A DNA stretch of 64,000 bases from Candidatus Villigracilaceae bacterium (GCA_026645935.1 JAPKMP010000007.1:1-64000); one strand, 5' to 3'. Shown: positions 32,985 through 41,553, numbered from the stretch's first letter. Numbers and translations are program-made. Notes: a model not told the origin generated them from the letters alone.

Positions 32985-32992
32985 TCTGAAAC

Positions 32993-33027
32993 AAAAAAAG
33001 CCGGGAAACACTCCCGGCTTTTTTTGT
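32993..33027. terminator. Bidirectional terminator
   Basis: AAGCCGGGA pairs with TCCCGGCTT with a five-base loop, with A run on the left and T run on the right. It ends both the SEDS operon and the convergent ferredoxin gene. Confidence 0.92.
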
Positions 33028-33036
33028 TGAAAGAGA

Positions 33037-33450
33037 CTAGGTACCGTCGTCCTGATCTTTTGCACCATAACCAGGACCGCCCTTGAAGAAATCATAATTC
33101 GGTTTAATGTCGGGCGTGAGATCCACCACTTCACCAGCGGCTAACTGGCGCGTGGTCTCAAGCGCAATCTGCTTGCCGTGATGGTTCGTCGCTTCATAGT
33201 GACCGGTGAGTCCAACATTGCTGATGTACTCCCCGCCCTTGGCGGTGTAGGCGGCGGGAACTTCGTCCTCCGGGAAGATCGCGGCAAAGGGGCACTCGGG
33301 CACGCATGCGCCGCAATCGATGCATGTGTCCGGATCGATATAGATCCAGGGCCACTCATTGAGGGGATAACCGGGAATCATACATTCCACGGGACATACA
33401 TCGATGCATCCGCGGTCGCGAACGCAAAGACTGGTAATGATATGGGTCAT
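33037..33450 (-). CDS. Ferredoxin, 2x[4Fe-4S] or [3Fe-4S][4Fe-4S] type
   Basis: The 137-residue protein has CVRDRGCIDVCPVEC near residue 9 and CIDCGACVPECPFAAI near residue 43, holding two Fe-S clusters. The first motif has a Cys pattern close to that of seven-iron ferredoxins, so one cluster may be [3Fe-4S]. The C-terminal 75 residues are hydrophilic and end in GYGAKDQDDGT. It could accept electrons from KorAB or feed Nuo, though neither is adjacent. ATG 33450 has AAGGAG ahead; a longer frame upstream contains no ferredoxin features. Confidence 0.9.
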   Translation of the reverse strand: MTHIITSLCVRDRGCIDVCPVECMIPGYPLNEWPWIYIDPDTCIDCGACVPECPFAAIFPEDEVPAAYTAKGGEYISNVGLTGHYEATNHHGKQIALETTRQLAAGEVVDLTPDIKPNYDFFKGGPGYGAKDQDDGT

Positions 33451-33492
33451 GACGTTTCTCCTTGTGGGATATTTTACAATCGAGACCTGCTT

Positions 33493-33520
33493 ATTATAAC
33501 GTTCTTTAACCGCGTGGCAA
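33493..33520 (-). promoter_or_regulatory. Promoter of the ferredoxin gene
   Basis: On the minus strand TTGCCA (33520-33515), a 16-base spacer and TATAAT (33498-33493) lie about 43 bases before the ATG at 33450. Confidence 0.6.
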
Positions 33521-33539
33521 GGCGGGATTGACCGGCAAC

Positions 33540-34142
33540 CTATGCGGCGAATTTCGCGGCGACCGCATCCCAATTGACCACATTCCACCAGGCAGCGATG
33601 TAATCCGGGCGGCGATTTTGGTAATTCAAATAATAAGCATGTTCCCAAACGTCGATTCCCAGGATGGGCGTCATGCCGTCCGCTAAAGGTGTATCCTGGT
33701 TCGCCGTGGAAACGACAGCCAGTCCGCTGCCCTTTTTAACCAGCCAGGCCCAACCTGATCCAAACCGGGTTGTAGCTGATTTGGTAAATTCATCTTTGAA
33801 GGCATCGAAGGAATTGAAGGAGGCGTCGATCGCCCTGGCGAGATCGCCCTTGGGGGTTCCGCCTCCCTTGGGTCCCATGACCTCCCAGAAGAGATTGTGA
33901 TTGTAGGTTCCGCCGCCATGATTGCGCACGATCATGCGGACGCCTTCAGGCACGGCATTCAAATCGCCCAACATTACCTCAAGCGGTTTCCCTGCAAGTT
34001 CGGGGGTTTTCTCAACTGCGCCGTTCAAATTGGTGATGTAGGTCTGGTGGTGCTTGGTATGGTGTATTTCCATGGTTCGCGCATCGATGTGCGGCTCGAG
34101 CGCATCGTACGCATATGCAAGTTTGGGAAGTTCAAAAGCCAT
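33540..34142 (-). CDS. sodA: Superoxide dismutase, Mn-type
   Basis: The 200-residue protein has the full set of metal ligands: [12 protein letters not shown] (first His), GTYNHNLFW (second His), and [19 protein letters not shown] (Asp and third His). The position that separates families reads STANQDTPL, the Gln of manganese enzymes, whereas iron enzymes carry the Gln in a different loop. So Mn or cambialistic use is favoured. It dismutates superoxide to oxygen and hydrogen peroxide. No signal peptide. ATG 34142 has GGAGAT ahead; the longer frame upstream looks like leader. Presence of SOD shows the organism meets oxygen at least at times. Confidence 0.95.
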   Translation of the reverse strand: MAFELPKLAYAYDALEPHIDARTMEIHHTKHHQTYITNLNGAVEKTPELAGKPLEVMLGDLNAVPEGVRMIVRNHGGGTYNHNLFWEVMGPKGGGTPKGDLARAIDASFNSFDAFKDEFTKSATTRFGSGWAWLVKKGSGLAVVSTANQDTPLADGMTPILGIDVWEHAYYLNYQNRRPDYIAAWWNVVNWDAVAAKFAA

Positions 34143-34180
34143 TGTTATCTCCTTTGAGTTGATAAAAACACGTCTTGTCA

Positions 34181-34209
34181 ATTCTATCCCTTTCAGTTGA
34201 GGATTGCAA
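34181..34209 (-). promoter_or_regulatory. Promoter of sodA
   Basis: On the minus strand TTGCAA (34209-34204), 17 bases, TAGAAT (34186-34181). The leader is about 32 bases with an AAAGGAG ribosome site. Confidence 0.5.
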
Positions 34210-34254
34210 TATAAAAATCCCCGCCACTTGACCGATGGTACACTCTACCATTCC

Positions 34255-35172
34255 ATGAATCCCCGCCTCCTCCTGCCGATCAGTCTGATCGTTGCCACCT
34301 TCGCCGTTTCAACCTCCAGTATTTTCATCCGCTTTGCCCAGGCTGACGGTGTTCCATCCCTTGTGATTGCCGCCCTGCGTTTGACGTTTGCGACGATCCT
34401 GATCGCGCCACTCGCGCTCACCCGTCATTTGGATGAAATCAAACGCCTCTCCCGGACCGAGGTCCTGCTCGGAGTTTTCTCGGGCATTTTCCTCGCCGTT
34501 CACTTTGCCACCTGGATCACATCGCTCGAATACACCACTGTCGCAAGTTCGGTCGTCTTTGTAGGAACGGGACCGTTGTGGGTGGCTCTGCTTTCGCCCT
34601 TGCTGCTGAAAGAACATGTCTCACGGATTGCCGTCGCTGGTTTGGTTTTGGCGGTCATCGGCGGGATGGTCATCGGGTTGGGCGATGCCTGCGCATGGAA
34701 AAGTGGGCTCGTCTGCCCGGAACTTTCAGCCATCATGCAGGGTCGCGCTATGTGGGGCAACTTCCTTGCGCTGATGGGTGCCTGGGCAGTGACCGGCTAT
34801 CTCGTCATCGGCAGGAAACTACGCGCAGGGACATCGCTTATTTCGTACATCTTTCTGGTCTATGGCATGGCGGCGATCATCTTGACCATCATCATGTTCG
34901 CATCAGGGAATACCCCCGCAGGATTCGGACCCAAGACCTACGGCTGGATATTTCTTCTGGCGGCAATCCCTCAATTGATCGGACACACAACCTATAATTG
35001 GGCATTGAAATATCTGACAGCCACGCTCGTTGCCGTGACTGTGCTTGGGGAACCGATCGGCTCCGCCACGCTGGCTTTCTTTCTTTTGAATGAAACACCT
35101 TCGTTGATGACGATTACAGGCGGCATTCTGATCTTATTGGGTATTTTCCTGTCGAGTTTGAGGTCAAAATAA
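34255..35172 (+). CDS. EamA/DMT-family transporter
   Basis: The 305-residue protein has ten predicted helices in two EamA repeats. The first ends about residue 145; the loop between them holds an unusual stretch with two Cys (DACAWKSGLVCPELSA) that could form a disulfide outside. It may export amino acids or other metabolites; the substrate is unknown. ATG 34255 is chosen over an in-frame extension to 34204 because the extension is polar and falls in the intergenic region shared with sodA. It is followed 26 bases later by gntK. Confidence 0.87.
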   Translation: MNPRLLLPISLIVATFAVSTSSIFIRFAQADGVPSLVIAALRLTFATILIAPLALTRHLDEIKRLSRTEVLLGVFSGIFLAVHFATWITSLEYTTVASSVVFVGTGPLWVALLSPLLLKEHVSRIAVAGLVLAVIGGMVIGLGDACAWKSGLVCPELSAIMQGRAMWGNFLALMGAWAVTGYLVIGRKLRAGTSLISYIFLVYGMAAIILTIIMFASGNTPAGFGPKTYGWIFLLAAIPQLIGHTTYNWALKYLTATLVAVTVLGEPIGSATLAFFLLNETPSLMTITGGILILLGIFLSSLRSK

Positions 35173-35198
35173 TTTACAGCGTGTTGATGGGTTGATCT

Positions 35199-35687
35199 AT
35201 GGCTCAGGCAATTATCGTGATGGGAGTATCCGGTTCCGGTAAAACGACCATTGGAAGGATGCTGGCACGCGAGCTAGACTGGGAATTTTTCGACGGGGAT
35301 GATTTTCATCCACCTACAAATCTCGAGAAGATGTCAAAGGGAATCCCGTTGACCGACGAAGACCGCGTTGAATGGTTGAATCATCTCCGGGAATTGATTC
35401 AGAATCCTCTGAAGGAAGGCTCGTCACTCGTGCTGGCTTGCTCTGCGTTGAAAGAGCGATACCGCGAAAAGCTGGCAGCAAACGACAAGGTCAGGTTTGT
35501 ATATCTGCGCGGGACGTACGACCAGGTCGAAACAAGGATGAAGCGCCGCAAGGATCATTACATGCCGGTACAATTATTGCAGAGTCAGTTCGAGGCTCTG
35601 GAAGAGCCCAGGGATGCGGTCACCATCGAGATAACCCAATCGCCTGAGGAAGTCATTCGACTCATTCGCAGAGGAATTGGAATATGA
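35199..35687 (+). CDS. gntK: Gluconokinase
   Basis: The 162-residue P-loop kinase has GVSGSGKTTIGRML (Walker A, residue about 9), FFDGDDFHPPTNLEKMSKG (split by eye; substrate-binding Asp-His region) and LACSALKERYR, signatures of thermoresistant-type gluconate kinase. It phosphorylates gluconate to 6-phosphogluconate. The downstream gene begins in an ATGA overlap, so the two are co-translated. No gluconate transporter is adjacent. Shikimate kinases share the fold but lack the DDFH signature. Confidence 0.9.
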   Translation: MAQAIIVMGVSGSGKTTIGRMLARELDWEFFDGDDFHPPTNLEKMSKGIPLTDEDRVEWLNHLRELIQNPLKEGSSLVLACSALKERYREKLAANDKVRFVYLRGTYDQVETRMKRRKDHYMPVQLLQSQFEALEEPRDAVTIEITQSPEEVIRLIRRGIGI

Positions 35688-36163
35688 ACCTCCCCGCTCA
35701 TCTTCATTTGGATAAACTTGACATCCCCTATGAAGTAAAAAGTTTTCCGCCCGATACAGAGAAGGGCGCGGCAAATGTCGCCGCGGTCTTGGGATTTCCA
35801 GAACGCCAGGCTGTGAAAACGTTGATCTTTCAAGTGGTGGATACCGGCGAGTGTGTGCTTGTCATGCTCGGCGGCGATCAAAACGCCATCTCAGGAAACC
35901 TGAAGAAGGCCATAGGTTCGCGAAATATCCAGATGGCTCCTCCTGAACGCGTAAAAGAAGTGACCGGATACATCATCGGCTCGATCCCCGCCTTTGGCTG
36001 GCAGCCCGAAGGATTCCGTTCCTTCCTCGAAGCGACTTTGATGAACGAGCCCATCCTTGGAACAGGTGCTGGTCAATGGGGCGAAGAGATCATGATCACG
36101 CCTGAGAATCTGGTGAAGGCAAGCGGTGCGAATATTGTTAATTTGACTGTGAAGAACAGTTGA
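35684..36163 (+). CDS. ybaK: YbaK/EbsC-family aminoacyl-tRNA deacylase
   Basis: The 159-residue protein matches the YbaK/ProX editing domain. KTLIFQVVDTGECVLVMLGGDQ has the catalytic-type Lys region, and GYIIGSIPAFGW matches the conserved GxxxGxxPPFG motif, with Ala-Phe-Gly here. The family hydrolyses mischarged tRNAs (for example Cys-tRNA-Pro or Ala-tRNA-Pro). An EVKSFPPDTEKGAANVAAV stretch precedes the core. It overlaps gntK by four bases. The start is fixed by that overlap. Exact amino-acid specificity is not visible. Confidence 0.87.
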   Translation: MNLPAHLHLDKLDIPYEVKSFPPDTEKGAANVAAVLGFPERQAVKTLIFQVVDTGECVLVMLGGDQNAISGNLKKAIGSRNIQMAPPERVKEVTGYIIGSIPAFGWQPEGFRSFLEATLMNEPILGTGAGQWGEEIMITPENLVKASGANIVNLTVKNS

Positions 36164-36190
36164 TCGCAGGTAGATAGCAGCGGAGTCGAG

Positions 36191-36715
36191 ATGGACGCAG
36201 AAATAAGAGCATTGATCGAGCATTTTAAATTCGAGCGGCTGCCCGTGGAAGGGACCCTGTTTGCCAGCACGTTCCGGTCGGCAGGGAATCTGCCAGATGG
36301 AAAGCCATTTGGAACCGGTATGATCGGAATGTACTGCCATGAACCGCGAAGCGTTTCATATTTCCACAAATTAACGATCGATGAGATGTGGCATTTTTAT
36401 GGCGGCGATCCGCTGCGTTTGATCCTGCTCTATCCGGACGGTTCGAGCCGCGATGTGATCCTGGGGAGTGAACCGTTGAAGGGGCAGGAAATCCAGTATG
36501 TGATTCCCGCCGGGGTATGGCAGGCAGGTCACTGCATGGAGGGCGGAAGATATTCACTTTTCGGATGCACGTTAGCCCCCGGTTTTACCGGCGATATATT
36601 CACCGGCGGGATTCGACAGGTATTATTGGCTTCCCATCCAGATCGAATATTCGATATATTGAATTTTGGATTGGAAGCAGGGGAAATTAAAATGCCGGAT
36701 GATTTTGCCGCTTGA
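36191..36715 (+). CDS. DUF985 (cupin) protein
   Basis: The 174-residue protein contains the DUF985 cupin: LIEHFKFERLPVEGTLFAS, SYFHKLTIDEMWHFYGGDPL with the His/Glu metal ligands and GVWQAGHCMEGGRYSLFGCTLAPGF (each abbreviated). It is a small beta-barrel with unknown substrate in bacteria; sugar-epimerase-like or metal-binding activities have been suggested for the wider fold. It follows ybaK by 27 bases. Confidence 0.85.
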   Translation: MDAEIRALIEHFKFERLPVEGTLFASTFRSAGNLPDGKPFGTGMIGMYCHEPRSVSYFHKLTIDEMWHFYGGDPLRLILLYPDGSSRDVILGSEPLKGQEIQYVIPAGVWQAGHCMEGGRYSLFGCTLAPGFTGDIFTGGIRQVLLASHPDRIFDILNFGLEAGEIKMPDDFAA

Positions 36716-36724
36716 AGAAAATCA

Positions 36725-36753
36725 TTGACGAGACATTCCCTGACAGGTATAAT
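36725..36753 (+). promoter_or_regulatory. Promoter of the S1-domain protein gene
   Basis: TTGACG (36725-36730), a 17-base spacer and TATAAT (36748-36753). The leader of about 30 bases holds AGGAG before the ATG at 36791. Confidence 0.7.
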
Positions 36754-36790
36754 TAATCCTTGGCATTATTTCAGAAAGCAGGAGCATATC

Positions 36791-37564
36791 ATGACAACAC
36801 CCGACATCGCGCCTGCCGCAGCGCTCGAACCAAAGACCAAATTAAGCGGCAAAATTTTGAAGATCACTTTAGCGGGGGCGCTGGTGGACATAGGGCAAAG
36901 TTTACCCGGAGTACTTCACATATCCCAAATAAGTGAAACCCCCATAAATAAGGTGGAAGATGTTCTAAAGGAAGACCAGGAAGTCACGGTTTGGGTCAAA
37001 CGAGTCCGCAATGATCGCGTCGAACTGACGATGGTGGAGCCACTCGCCTATGACTGGAAAGAGATCAAAACCGACATGATAGTGAAGGGGAAAGTGACCA
37101 GAGTCGAGACGTATGGAGCTTTCGTCGATTTCGGTGCGGAACGACCCGGCCTGATCCACGTCAGCGAACTTGCGCATGGGTATGTCAAAACCGCCAGTGC
37201 GGTCGTCAAAGAGGGCGACGAAGTTGAAGCGAAGGTGCTGGATGTGGATCGCCGCAAACGACAGATCCGCTTGAGCATCAAGGCGCTGCAGGAAGTCCCA
37301 TCTATGGAAGCAGTTCACGAAACACATGAACGCAAAGGGAAGGGCAAGCGGAAAGGCGGCAAAAAGAGCGAAGAGACCTTCGAAATGGAACAAGAGGTTT
37401 CCAACGAGCCTGAGATCACAGCAATGCAGGTCGCCTGGCAGCAAGCCCTGGAAAAAGCCAACGGCAACGCAAAGATACGCGCGAAATCCATCAAAACCAC
37501 TTCACAAGAACAGGAAGATCTTTTCAGTAGTACTCTCGAGAAGCGTCTTCCCACCGGCGGTTAA
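36791..37564 (+). CDS. S1 RNA-binding domain protein (two S1 repeats)
   Basis: The 257-residue protein has two S1 OB-fold domains, at about residues 14-85 and 100-170. The second is well conserved with VKGKVTRVETYGAFVDFGAERPGLIHVSEL (abridged) and VEAKVLDVDRRKRQIRLSIK. The first is shorter and diverged. The C-terminal tail is basic and then acidic (KGKGKRKGGKKSEE). This layout resembles small bacterial relatives of ribosomal protein S1 and general stress-type RNA-binding proteins. It probably binds mRNA. It has its own promoter and terminator. Confidence 0.85.
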   Translation: MTTPDIAPAAALEPKTKLSGKILKITLAGALVDIGQSLPGVLHISQISETPINKVEDVLKEDQEVTVWVKRVRNDRVELTMVEPLAYDWKEIKTDMIVKGKVTRVETYGAFVDFGAERPGLIHVSELAHGYVKTASAVVKEGDEVEAKVLDVDRRKRQIRLSIKALQEVPSMEAVHETHERKGKGKRKGGKKSEETFEMEQEVSNEPEITAMQVAWQQALEKANGNAKIRAKSIKTTSQEQEDLFSSTLEKRLPTGG

Positions 37565-37565
37565 T

Positions 37566-37597
37566 AAAAAGAGCGGGCAGAAAACCCGCTCTTTTTA
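37566..37597. terminator. Intrinsic terminator
   Basis: AAAAAGAGCGGG pairs with CCCGCTCTTTTT around a seven-base loop. The A run and T run make it usable in both directions, between the S1-protein gene and prfB. Confidence 0.9.
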
Positions 37598-37653
37598 TTA
37601 TTCAGAGTAACACAAACCACTTTACAATTTGCGAGCCTGGGTGGCGGTTAAGG

Positions 37654-37721
37654 CGCTACGAAGGGTCTCTGAGACAATCGTAGCGATGCTTCGCTCAGCC
37701 TGACACCTAAAAGTGTCAGGC
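37654..37721. repeat. Two adjacent REP-like palindromes
   Basis: CGCTACGA (37654-37661) pairs with TCGTAGCG (37678-37685) around an inner GTCTC-T-GAGAC. Twelve bases on, GCCTGACAC (37698-37706) pairs with GTGTCAGGC (37713-37721). They lie in the non-coding gap between convergent genes and have no T run, so they look like intergenic repeat units rather than terminators. Confidence 0.55.
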
Positions 37722-37760
37722 AATTAAAATTACCCTGAAAAAAATTCGACAGGAGCAAGA

Positions 37761-38856
37761 CTACTTTTTAACACCCGGGGCGTTTCTCAAATAGTCTTCC
37801 ATGAATTCATCCAGGTCCCCGTCCAACACGGATTGAGCATTGCCAACCTGAAAATCAGTGCGATGGTCCTTGACCATCTGATATGGGTGTAAAACGTACG
37901 ATCGAATTTGGCTTCCCCATTCGGCTTTTGTGTATTCCCCGCGAAGGACCGCGCGTTCCTCCTCTTTTTCTGCGTGCTTTAATTCAACGAGACGCGCCCG
38001 CAGGATGCGCATGGCAAACTCGCGATTCTGCGTTTGAGAGCGTTCATTCTGGCAGGTTACCACAATGCCCGTCGGAAGGTGGGTCAATCGAACCGCAGTG
38101 GCGTTTTTCTGAACGTTTTGTCCGCCTGCGCCGGATGAACGGAAAACATCGATCTTCACATCGCCGGGATTGATCTCAACATCCGCTTCATCCATGGTGA
38201 CCTGGGGCAACACTTCCACCAATGCAAAGGAAGTGTGTCTCCGGTGCGCCGCATCGAACGGAGAAAGACGAACAAGGCGGTGAACGCCCTTTTCCGAACG
38301 AAGATATCCATACGCATATTGCCCGCCGACGGCAATCGTTACGCTCTTGATCCCCGCCTCTTCGCCGGGGGTCGTATCCAGAATCTCGGCCGTAAATCCC
38401 CCATTCTCGCACCATCGCAAATACATGCGCTGGAGCATCTCCGCCCAATCCTGCGAATCAGTTCCGCCAGCCCCCGCATGGATCGCAAGAATCGCATCGT
38501 CATGATCGAACGGACCTGAAAGCATCGCGGCAAAGGATCTTTTTTCAATCTCGCCCTCCAATTTTTGTATCTCGCCTTCAAGTTCACCGCGAAGCGATTC
38601 GTCGTTGAGTTTTGCAAGCTCGATCAGGTCATGAACTTGATGCTTTATGGCATTCCAGCCATCCACTTCATTCCGCAACCCCGAAATGCTTTTCATCACC
38701 CTTTGTGCGGATGAAGAATCGCTCCAAAAATCAGGCAGTTCAACCTGTTTTTCCAGTTCGGTCAGTTGTTCCTTTTTTCCCGCCAAGTCAAAGGCGCTCC
38801 AATAATTGCTGGATTGTTTCATTTGCCGTATTCAAACGTTGAAGCATGTCTTGCAT
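37761..38856 (-). CDS. prfB: Peptide chain release factor 2, with programmed +1 frameshift
   Basis: Release factor 2 frees the finished peptide at UGA and UAA codons. GGQ is in SSGAGGQNVQKN; the codon-reading SPF motif is in RLSPFDAAHRRHTSF. Translation starts at ATG 38856 (AGGAG five bases ahead), reads 22 codons to CTT and meets an in-frame TGA at 38790-38788. A +1 slip at CTTTGAC (38793-38787) enters the main frame at Asp, giving a 364-residue product. GGAG lies three bases before CTT, the same spacing as in the classical RF2 site. So a shortage of RF2 raises its own synthesis. ftsY ends two bases upstream, so the genes are coupled. Confidence 0.95.
38787..38800 (-). promoter_or_regulatory. 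RF2 recoding site (internal Shine-Dalgarno and slippery CTTTGAC)
   Basis: Read on the minus strand, GGAG (38800-38797), three bases, then CTT TGA C. Codon 23 is the TGA stop in the initial frame. The arrangement equals the autoregulatory frameshift site known from most bacterial prfB genes. Confidence 0.93.
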
Positions 38857-38858
38857 GT

Positions 38859-39773
38859 TTACTCCTGGGGTAACGCAAGAATTCCATCCACAAAGGCGTC
38901 GGGGTCGAAAGGCCTAAGATCCTCCGCTTTTTCACCCAGGCCTGCAAAAAGGATGGGCAGGTTCAATTCCCGCTGAATCGCAAAAGCCATGCCGCCTTTT
39001 GCAGAAGAATCCAATTTCGTCAATATCACTCCGGTGACGTTAACAGCATCTTTGAAAGAACGGGCCTGCTGGAGCGCATTCTGTCCGGTGGTGGCATCGA
39101 GCACCAGCCAAACATGATGCGGCGCGCCGGTCAGAGCCTTGCCGACAACACGATACATCTTTTTCAGTTCTTCCATCAAATTAAACCGGGTATGCAGACG
39201 CCCGGCAGTATCGATCAAGATAATATCGACGCCGCGGGCAACACCAGCCTGGACAGCGTTAAATGCCACCGCACCCGGATCGCTTTCGGGAGCGCCTGCG
39301 ATCACTTCGACATTCAACCTTTCACTCCAAACCTGAAGTTGATCCACAGCCGCGGCACGGAAGGTATCCGCCGCACCGAGCAGGACTTTCTTTCCTGAAA
39401 TGCTGAAAAACGATGAAAGCTTTGCGATTGTCGTTGTCTTTCCCGATCCATTAACACCAACAACCAGGATCACAACCGGCGGAGAATCAAAATGGAATTC
39501 CGGCGGCGGGATAAGACGGCTGAGCAATTCACTTTTCAGCGCAAACAAAAGTTGATCGGAGCGAATCCGGCCCCTGGCTCGAGCGAGGCGTTTGAGCTCT
39601 TCCATCACAGACGAAGATGTTTCGATCCCCATGTCCGCCTGGATAAGCATAACTTCCAAATCATCCCAGGTTTCATCGGTGATCTCAGATGCGCCGATGA
39701 TGGCTGCAATTTGCCCGAAGGCGGCTTTGCTTGTGCGGGAAAGTCCCTCTTTCCAGCGTGAGAAAACGCTCAT
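38859..39773 (-). CDS. ftsY: Signal recognition particle receptor FtsY
   Basis: The 304-residue GTPase has an N domain (about 1-90) and the G domain with GVNGSGKTTTIAKL (G1), DTFRAAAVDQL, IDTAGRLHT (G3) and LTKLDSSAKGG (G4), ending with GLGEKAEDLRPFDP. It docks the SRP and ribosome at the membrane for co-translational insertion. It lacks the long acidic N-terminal A domain of enterobacteria, as in most other phyla. A TATAAT lies eight bases before the ATG. It is followed two bases later by prfB. Confidence 0.95.
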   Translation of the reverse strand: MSVFSRWKEGLSRTSKAAFGQIAAIIGASEITDETWDDLEVMLIQADMGIETSSSVMEELKRLARARGRIRSDQLLFALKSELLSRLIPPPEFHFDSPPVVILVVGVNGSGKTTTIAKLSSFFSISGKKVLLGAADTFRAAAVDQLQVWSERLNVEVIAGAPESDPGAVAFNAVQAGVARGVDIILIDTAGRLHTRFNLMEELKKMYRVVGKALTGAPHHVWLVLDATTGQNALQQARSFKDAVNVTGVILTKLDSSAKGGMAFAIQRELNLPILFAGLGEKAEDLRPFDPDAFVDGILALPQE

Positions 39774-39781
39774 GGGCGGCG

Positions 39782-39787
39782 ATTATA
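39782..39787 (-). promoter_or_regulatory. -10 box of ftsY, leaderless arrangement
   Basis: On the minus strand TATAAT (39787-39782) ends eight bases before the ATG at 39773; the interval (CGCCGCCC) has no ribosome site. Confidence 0.5.
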
Positions 39788-39802
39788 TCAGGGATTCTAT
39801 GT

Positions 39803-39808
39803 TATACT
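39803..39808 (+). promoter_or_regulatory. -10 box of trxA
   Basis: TATACT (39803-39808) could start a transcript about 45 bases before the thioredoxin ATG at 39861, which has AAGGAATAAGA ahead. No clear -35 is visible. Confidence 0.35.
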
Positions 39809-39860
39809 TTTTTGGCTAAATACGCCGTTTATGTAAGAAATCGGCCATGAAGGAATAAGA

Positions 39861-40208
39861 ATGCCTGGAGAACCACAACACATAACAGATGAAGAGTTCG
39901 AGAAAGTGGTCATGCAGTCCGCAATCCCGGTGATCGTGGATTTTTGGGCGCCATGGTGCAACCCGTGCAAGATGATCGCCCCAACCCTTGATAAACTCGC
40001 CAAGGAATTGGATGGGAAGTTGTTGATCGCGAAAGTGAACACAGATGACCATGCCCAATGGATGCAAAAATTTGGAATCCAGGGCATCCCGACCCTGTTG
40101 TTCGTTTTTAATGGCAAGGTGGTGCATCGCCAGGTTGGCGCTTTGCCTGAACGGATGTTGAGGGATGTGGTCACGCAGTTCATGGAAGTAGCAGGTCAAC
40201 AGGTGTAG
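39861..40208 (+). CDS. trxA: Thioredoxin
   Basis: The 115-residue protein has the thioredoxin fold with the active-site WAPWCNPCKMIAP at about residues 28-40. The CNPC variant differs from the common CGPC, which changes redox potential somewhat. A cis-Pro appears in GIQGIPTLLFVFNG. It reduces disulfides in the cytoplasm; no signal peptide is visible. ATG 39861 follows GAAGGAATAAG. It is divergent from ftsY and upstream of two lipoprotein genes (18-base gap). Confidence 0.93.
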   Translation: MPGEPQHITDEEFEKVVMQSAIPVIVDFWAPWCNPCKMIAPTLDKLAKELDGKLLIAKVNTDDHAQWMQKFGIQGIPTLLFVFNGKVVHRQVGALPERMLRDVVTQFMEVAGQQV

Positions 40209-40226
40209 CTGGTCCCCGGAGCCGGG

Positions 40227-40898
40227 ATGAAAAAGGAGATTCTTCTCACCCTCGCCTTGGGTTTCGTCGTGAGCGCATGCTTTCCCGCGCTTCCTCAAAC
40301 GCAACGCGAATCCGCCCCGGTTTCAGAAGAGGACCTGCGCCTCACTGCCGCCGTTTTATCCGAGCAGACATTGCAGGCGCTGCCCACTCCGTCGCCCCTG
40401 CCAAGTGAAACGCCGATCATTCTGACGATCGGACCGACACCAACGCAACCAACTCCGACCGAAACAGTTAATCCGGTATTATTAACCCTCACAGCCACCC
40501 TTTTGGCAGGAACTCCGGCGGCAGGCACGCCATCATCGGCGATCGTCTCAGAAGGAGCACCCACCGCATCAGAAACCCCTGTTGCGAATAACCCGTCAAC
40601 CCCTCAATCCGGTTACTCGGGAACCCTGCCTCCCTTCCTGCCGTATGGAGTTGTGCAATTCGTCAACAAAGCCGATGCGGATGTGTATATCTCACTCCGC
40701 TGTGTAACAAAAGAAGGATATGTCACCCTCCTCGAATATCCGGTCAAGAAAATCTTCTCGACAGAGGCTCCCGCAGGCAATTACACCTATGTTGCCTGGG
40801 TGGGCGGCAGGCAGTTCGATGGAAGTTTCAAGATGGATAAAGGCGGCTTTGTCACAATCACGTTTTACAAGAATAGAATTAATGTAAAGAAAGATTGA
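40227..40898 (+). CDS. Secreted lipoprotein with Thr/Pro linker (paralogue 1)
   Basis: The 223-residue protein begins with a lipoprotein signal (MKKEILLTLALGFVVSAC, lipobox VSAC at residue 18), then a long Pro/Thr/Ala linker (about 50-130) and a C-terminal beta-type domain (about 140-223) with VQFVNKADADVYISLRC and YTYVAWVGGRQFDG. It is anchored on the outside of the membrane. The neighbour at 40939 has the same order of signal, linker and beta-type domain; both domains include a residue pattern that reads (N/T) Y or W (T/A) W (V/A) W. No function is known. Confidence 0.7.
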   Translation: MKKEILLTLALGFVVSACFPALPQTQRESAPVSEEDLRLTAAVLSEQTLQALPTPSPLPSETPIILTIGPTPTQPTPTETVNPVLLTLTATLLAGTPAAGTPSSAIVSEGAPTASETPVANNPSTPQSGYSGTLPPFLPYGVVQFVNKADADVYISLRCVTKEGYVTLLEYPVKKIFSTEAPAGNYTYVAWVGGRQFDGSFKMDKGGFVTITFYKNRINVKKD

Positions 40899-40938
40899 TT
40901 TCTATTCATCGAATTAAAAAAATGGAGAGATAGTAAAC

Positions 40939-41553
40939 ATGATCAAAAAGATAATTCCAACCCTGGTTCTGCTTGCCGTGTTCGTTTCGGCGTGCGGCGG
41001 CCAACCGGAAGCACCGGCGCTTTCGCCGGAACAGGTTCAGGGCACTGCAATTTCGGCTGCATTAACGATGGTAGCCCAGACCCAGGCCGCGGTTCCTACA
41101 AACACACCCCTGCCGCCCACGGATATACCCTCGCCAACTCCCCTCCCGACCTTTACACAACTTCCAAGCCCCACTCCTGATTTCGCCCTTCTGCCCACTG
41201 CCACGCAAGCGGCGGCGAGCAGCGGAGGTGAAGATAATTGCCTGCACCCGATCAACCGAGGCGAGGCAGGTCCCACTTCCAATGTCCGGTTCGAGAACGA
41301 AACCGGCGGAAATGTGTCCCTTTCACTGAACCTTAGGACGAACCTCTTTGGGCAGTGCGGGGCAGAAACCTATGTTCTTAAGAAGAACGAGAAACTGACA
41401 GTTTCCATGCCCAAGGGCGAGTATTGGGCATGGGCATGGATCCAACACGCAGACGGAGACGAGACCACCGCTGTTGGCACATTTGTCAACAGAGTTGGAG
41501 ACAATCACCTGTTCGTGGTGAAAATCAGGGAAACTGTAATTCTCGTCAAATAA
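40939..41553 (+). CDS. Secreted lipoprotein with Thr/Pro linker (paralogue 2)
   Basis: The 204-residue protein has a lipoprotein signal ending in VSACGG (residues 17-21), a Thr/Pro linker (about 50-95) and a C-terminal beta-type domain (about 110-204) with VRFENETGGNVSLSLNL, KLTVSMPKGEYWAWAW and DNHLFVVKIRE. It lies 40 bases downstream of its paralogue and shares its plan, so tandem duplication followed by divergence is likely. It is transcribed with the thioredoxin gene or alone; nothing indicates function. Confidence 0.7.
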   Translation: MIKKIIPTLVLLAVFVSACGGQPEAPALSPEQVQGTAISAALTMVAQTQAAVPTNTPLPPTDIPSPTPLPTFTQLPSPTPDFALLPTATQAAASSGGEDNCLHPINRGEAGPTSNVRFENETGGNVSLSLNLRTNLFGQCGAETYVLKKNEKLTVSMPKGEYWAWAWIQHADGDETTAVGTFVNRVGDNHLFVVKIRETVILVK

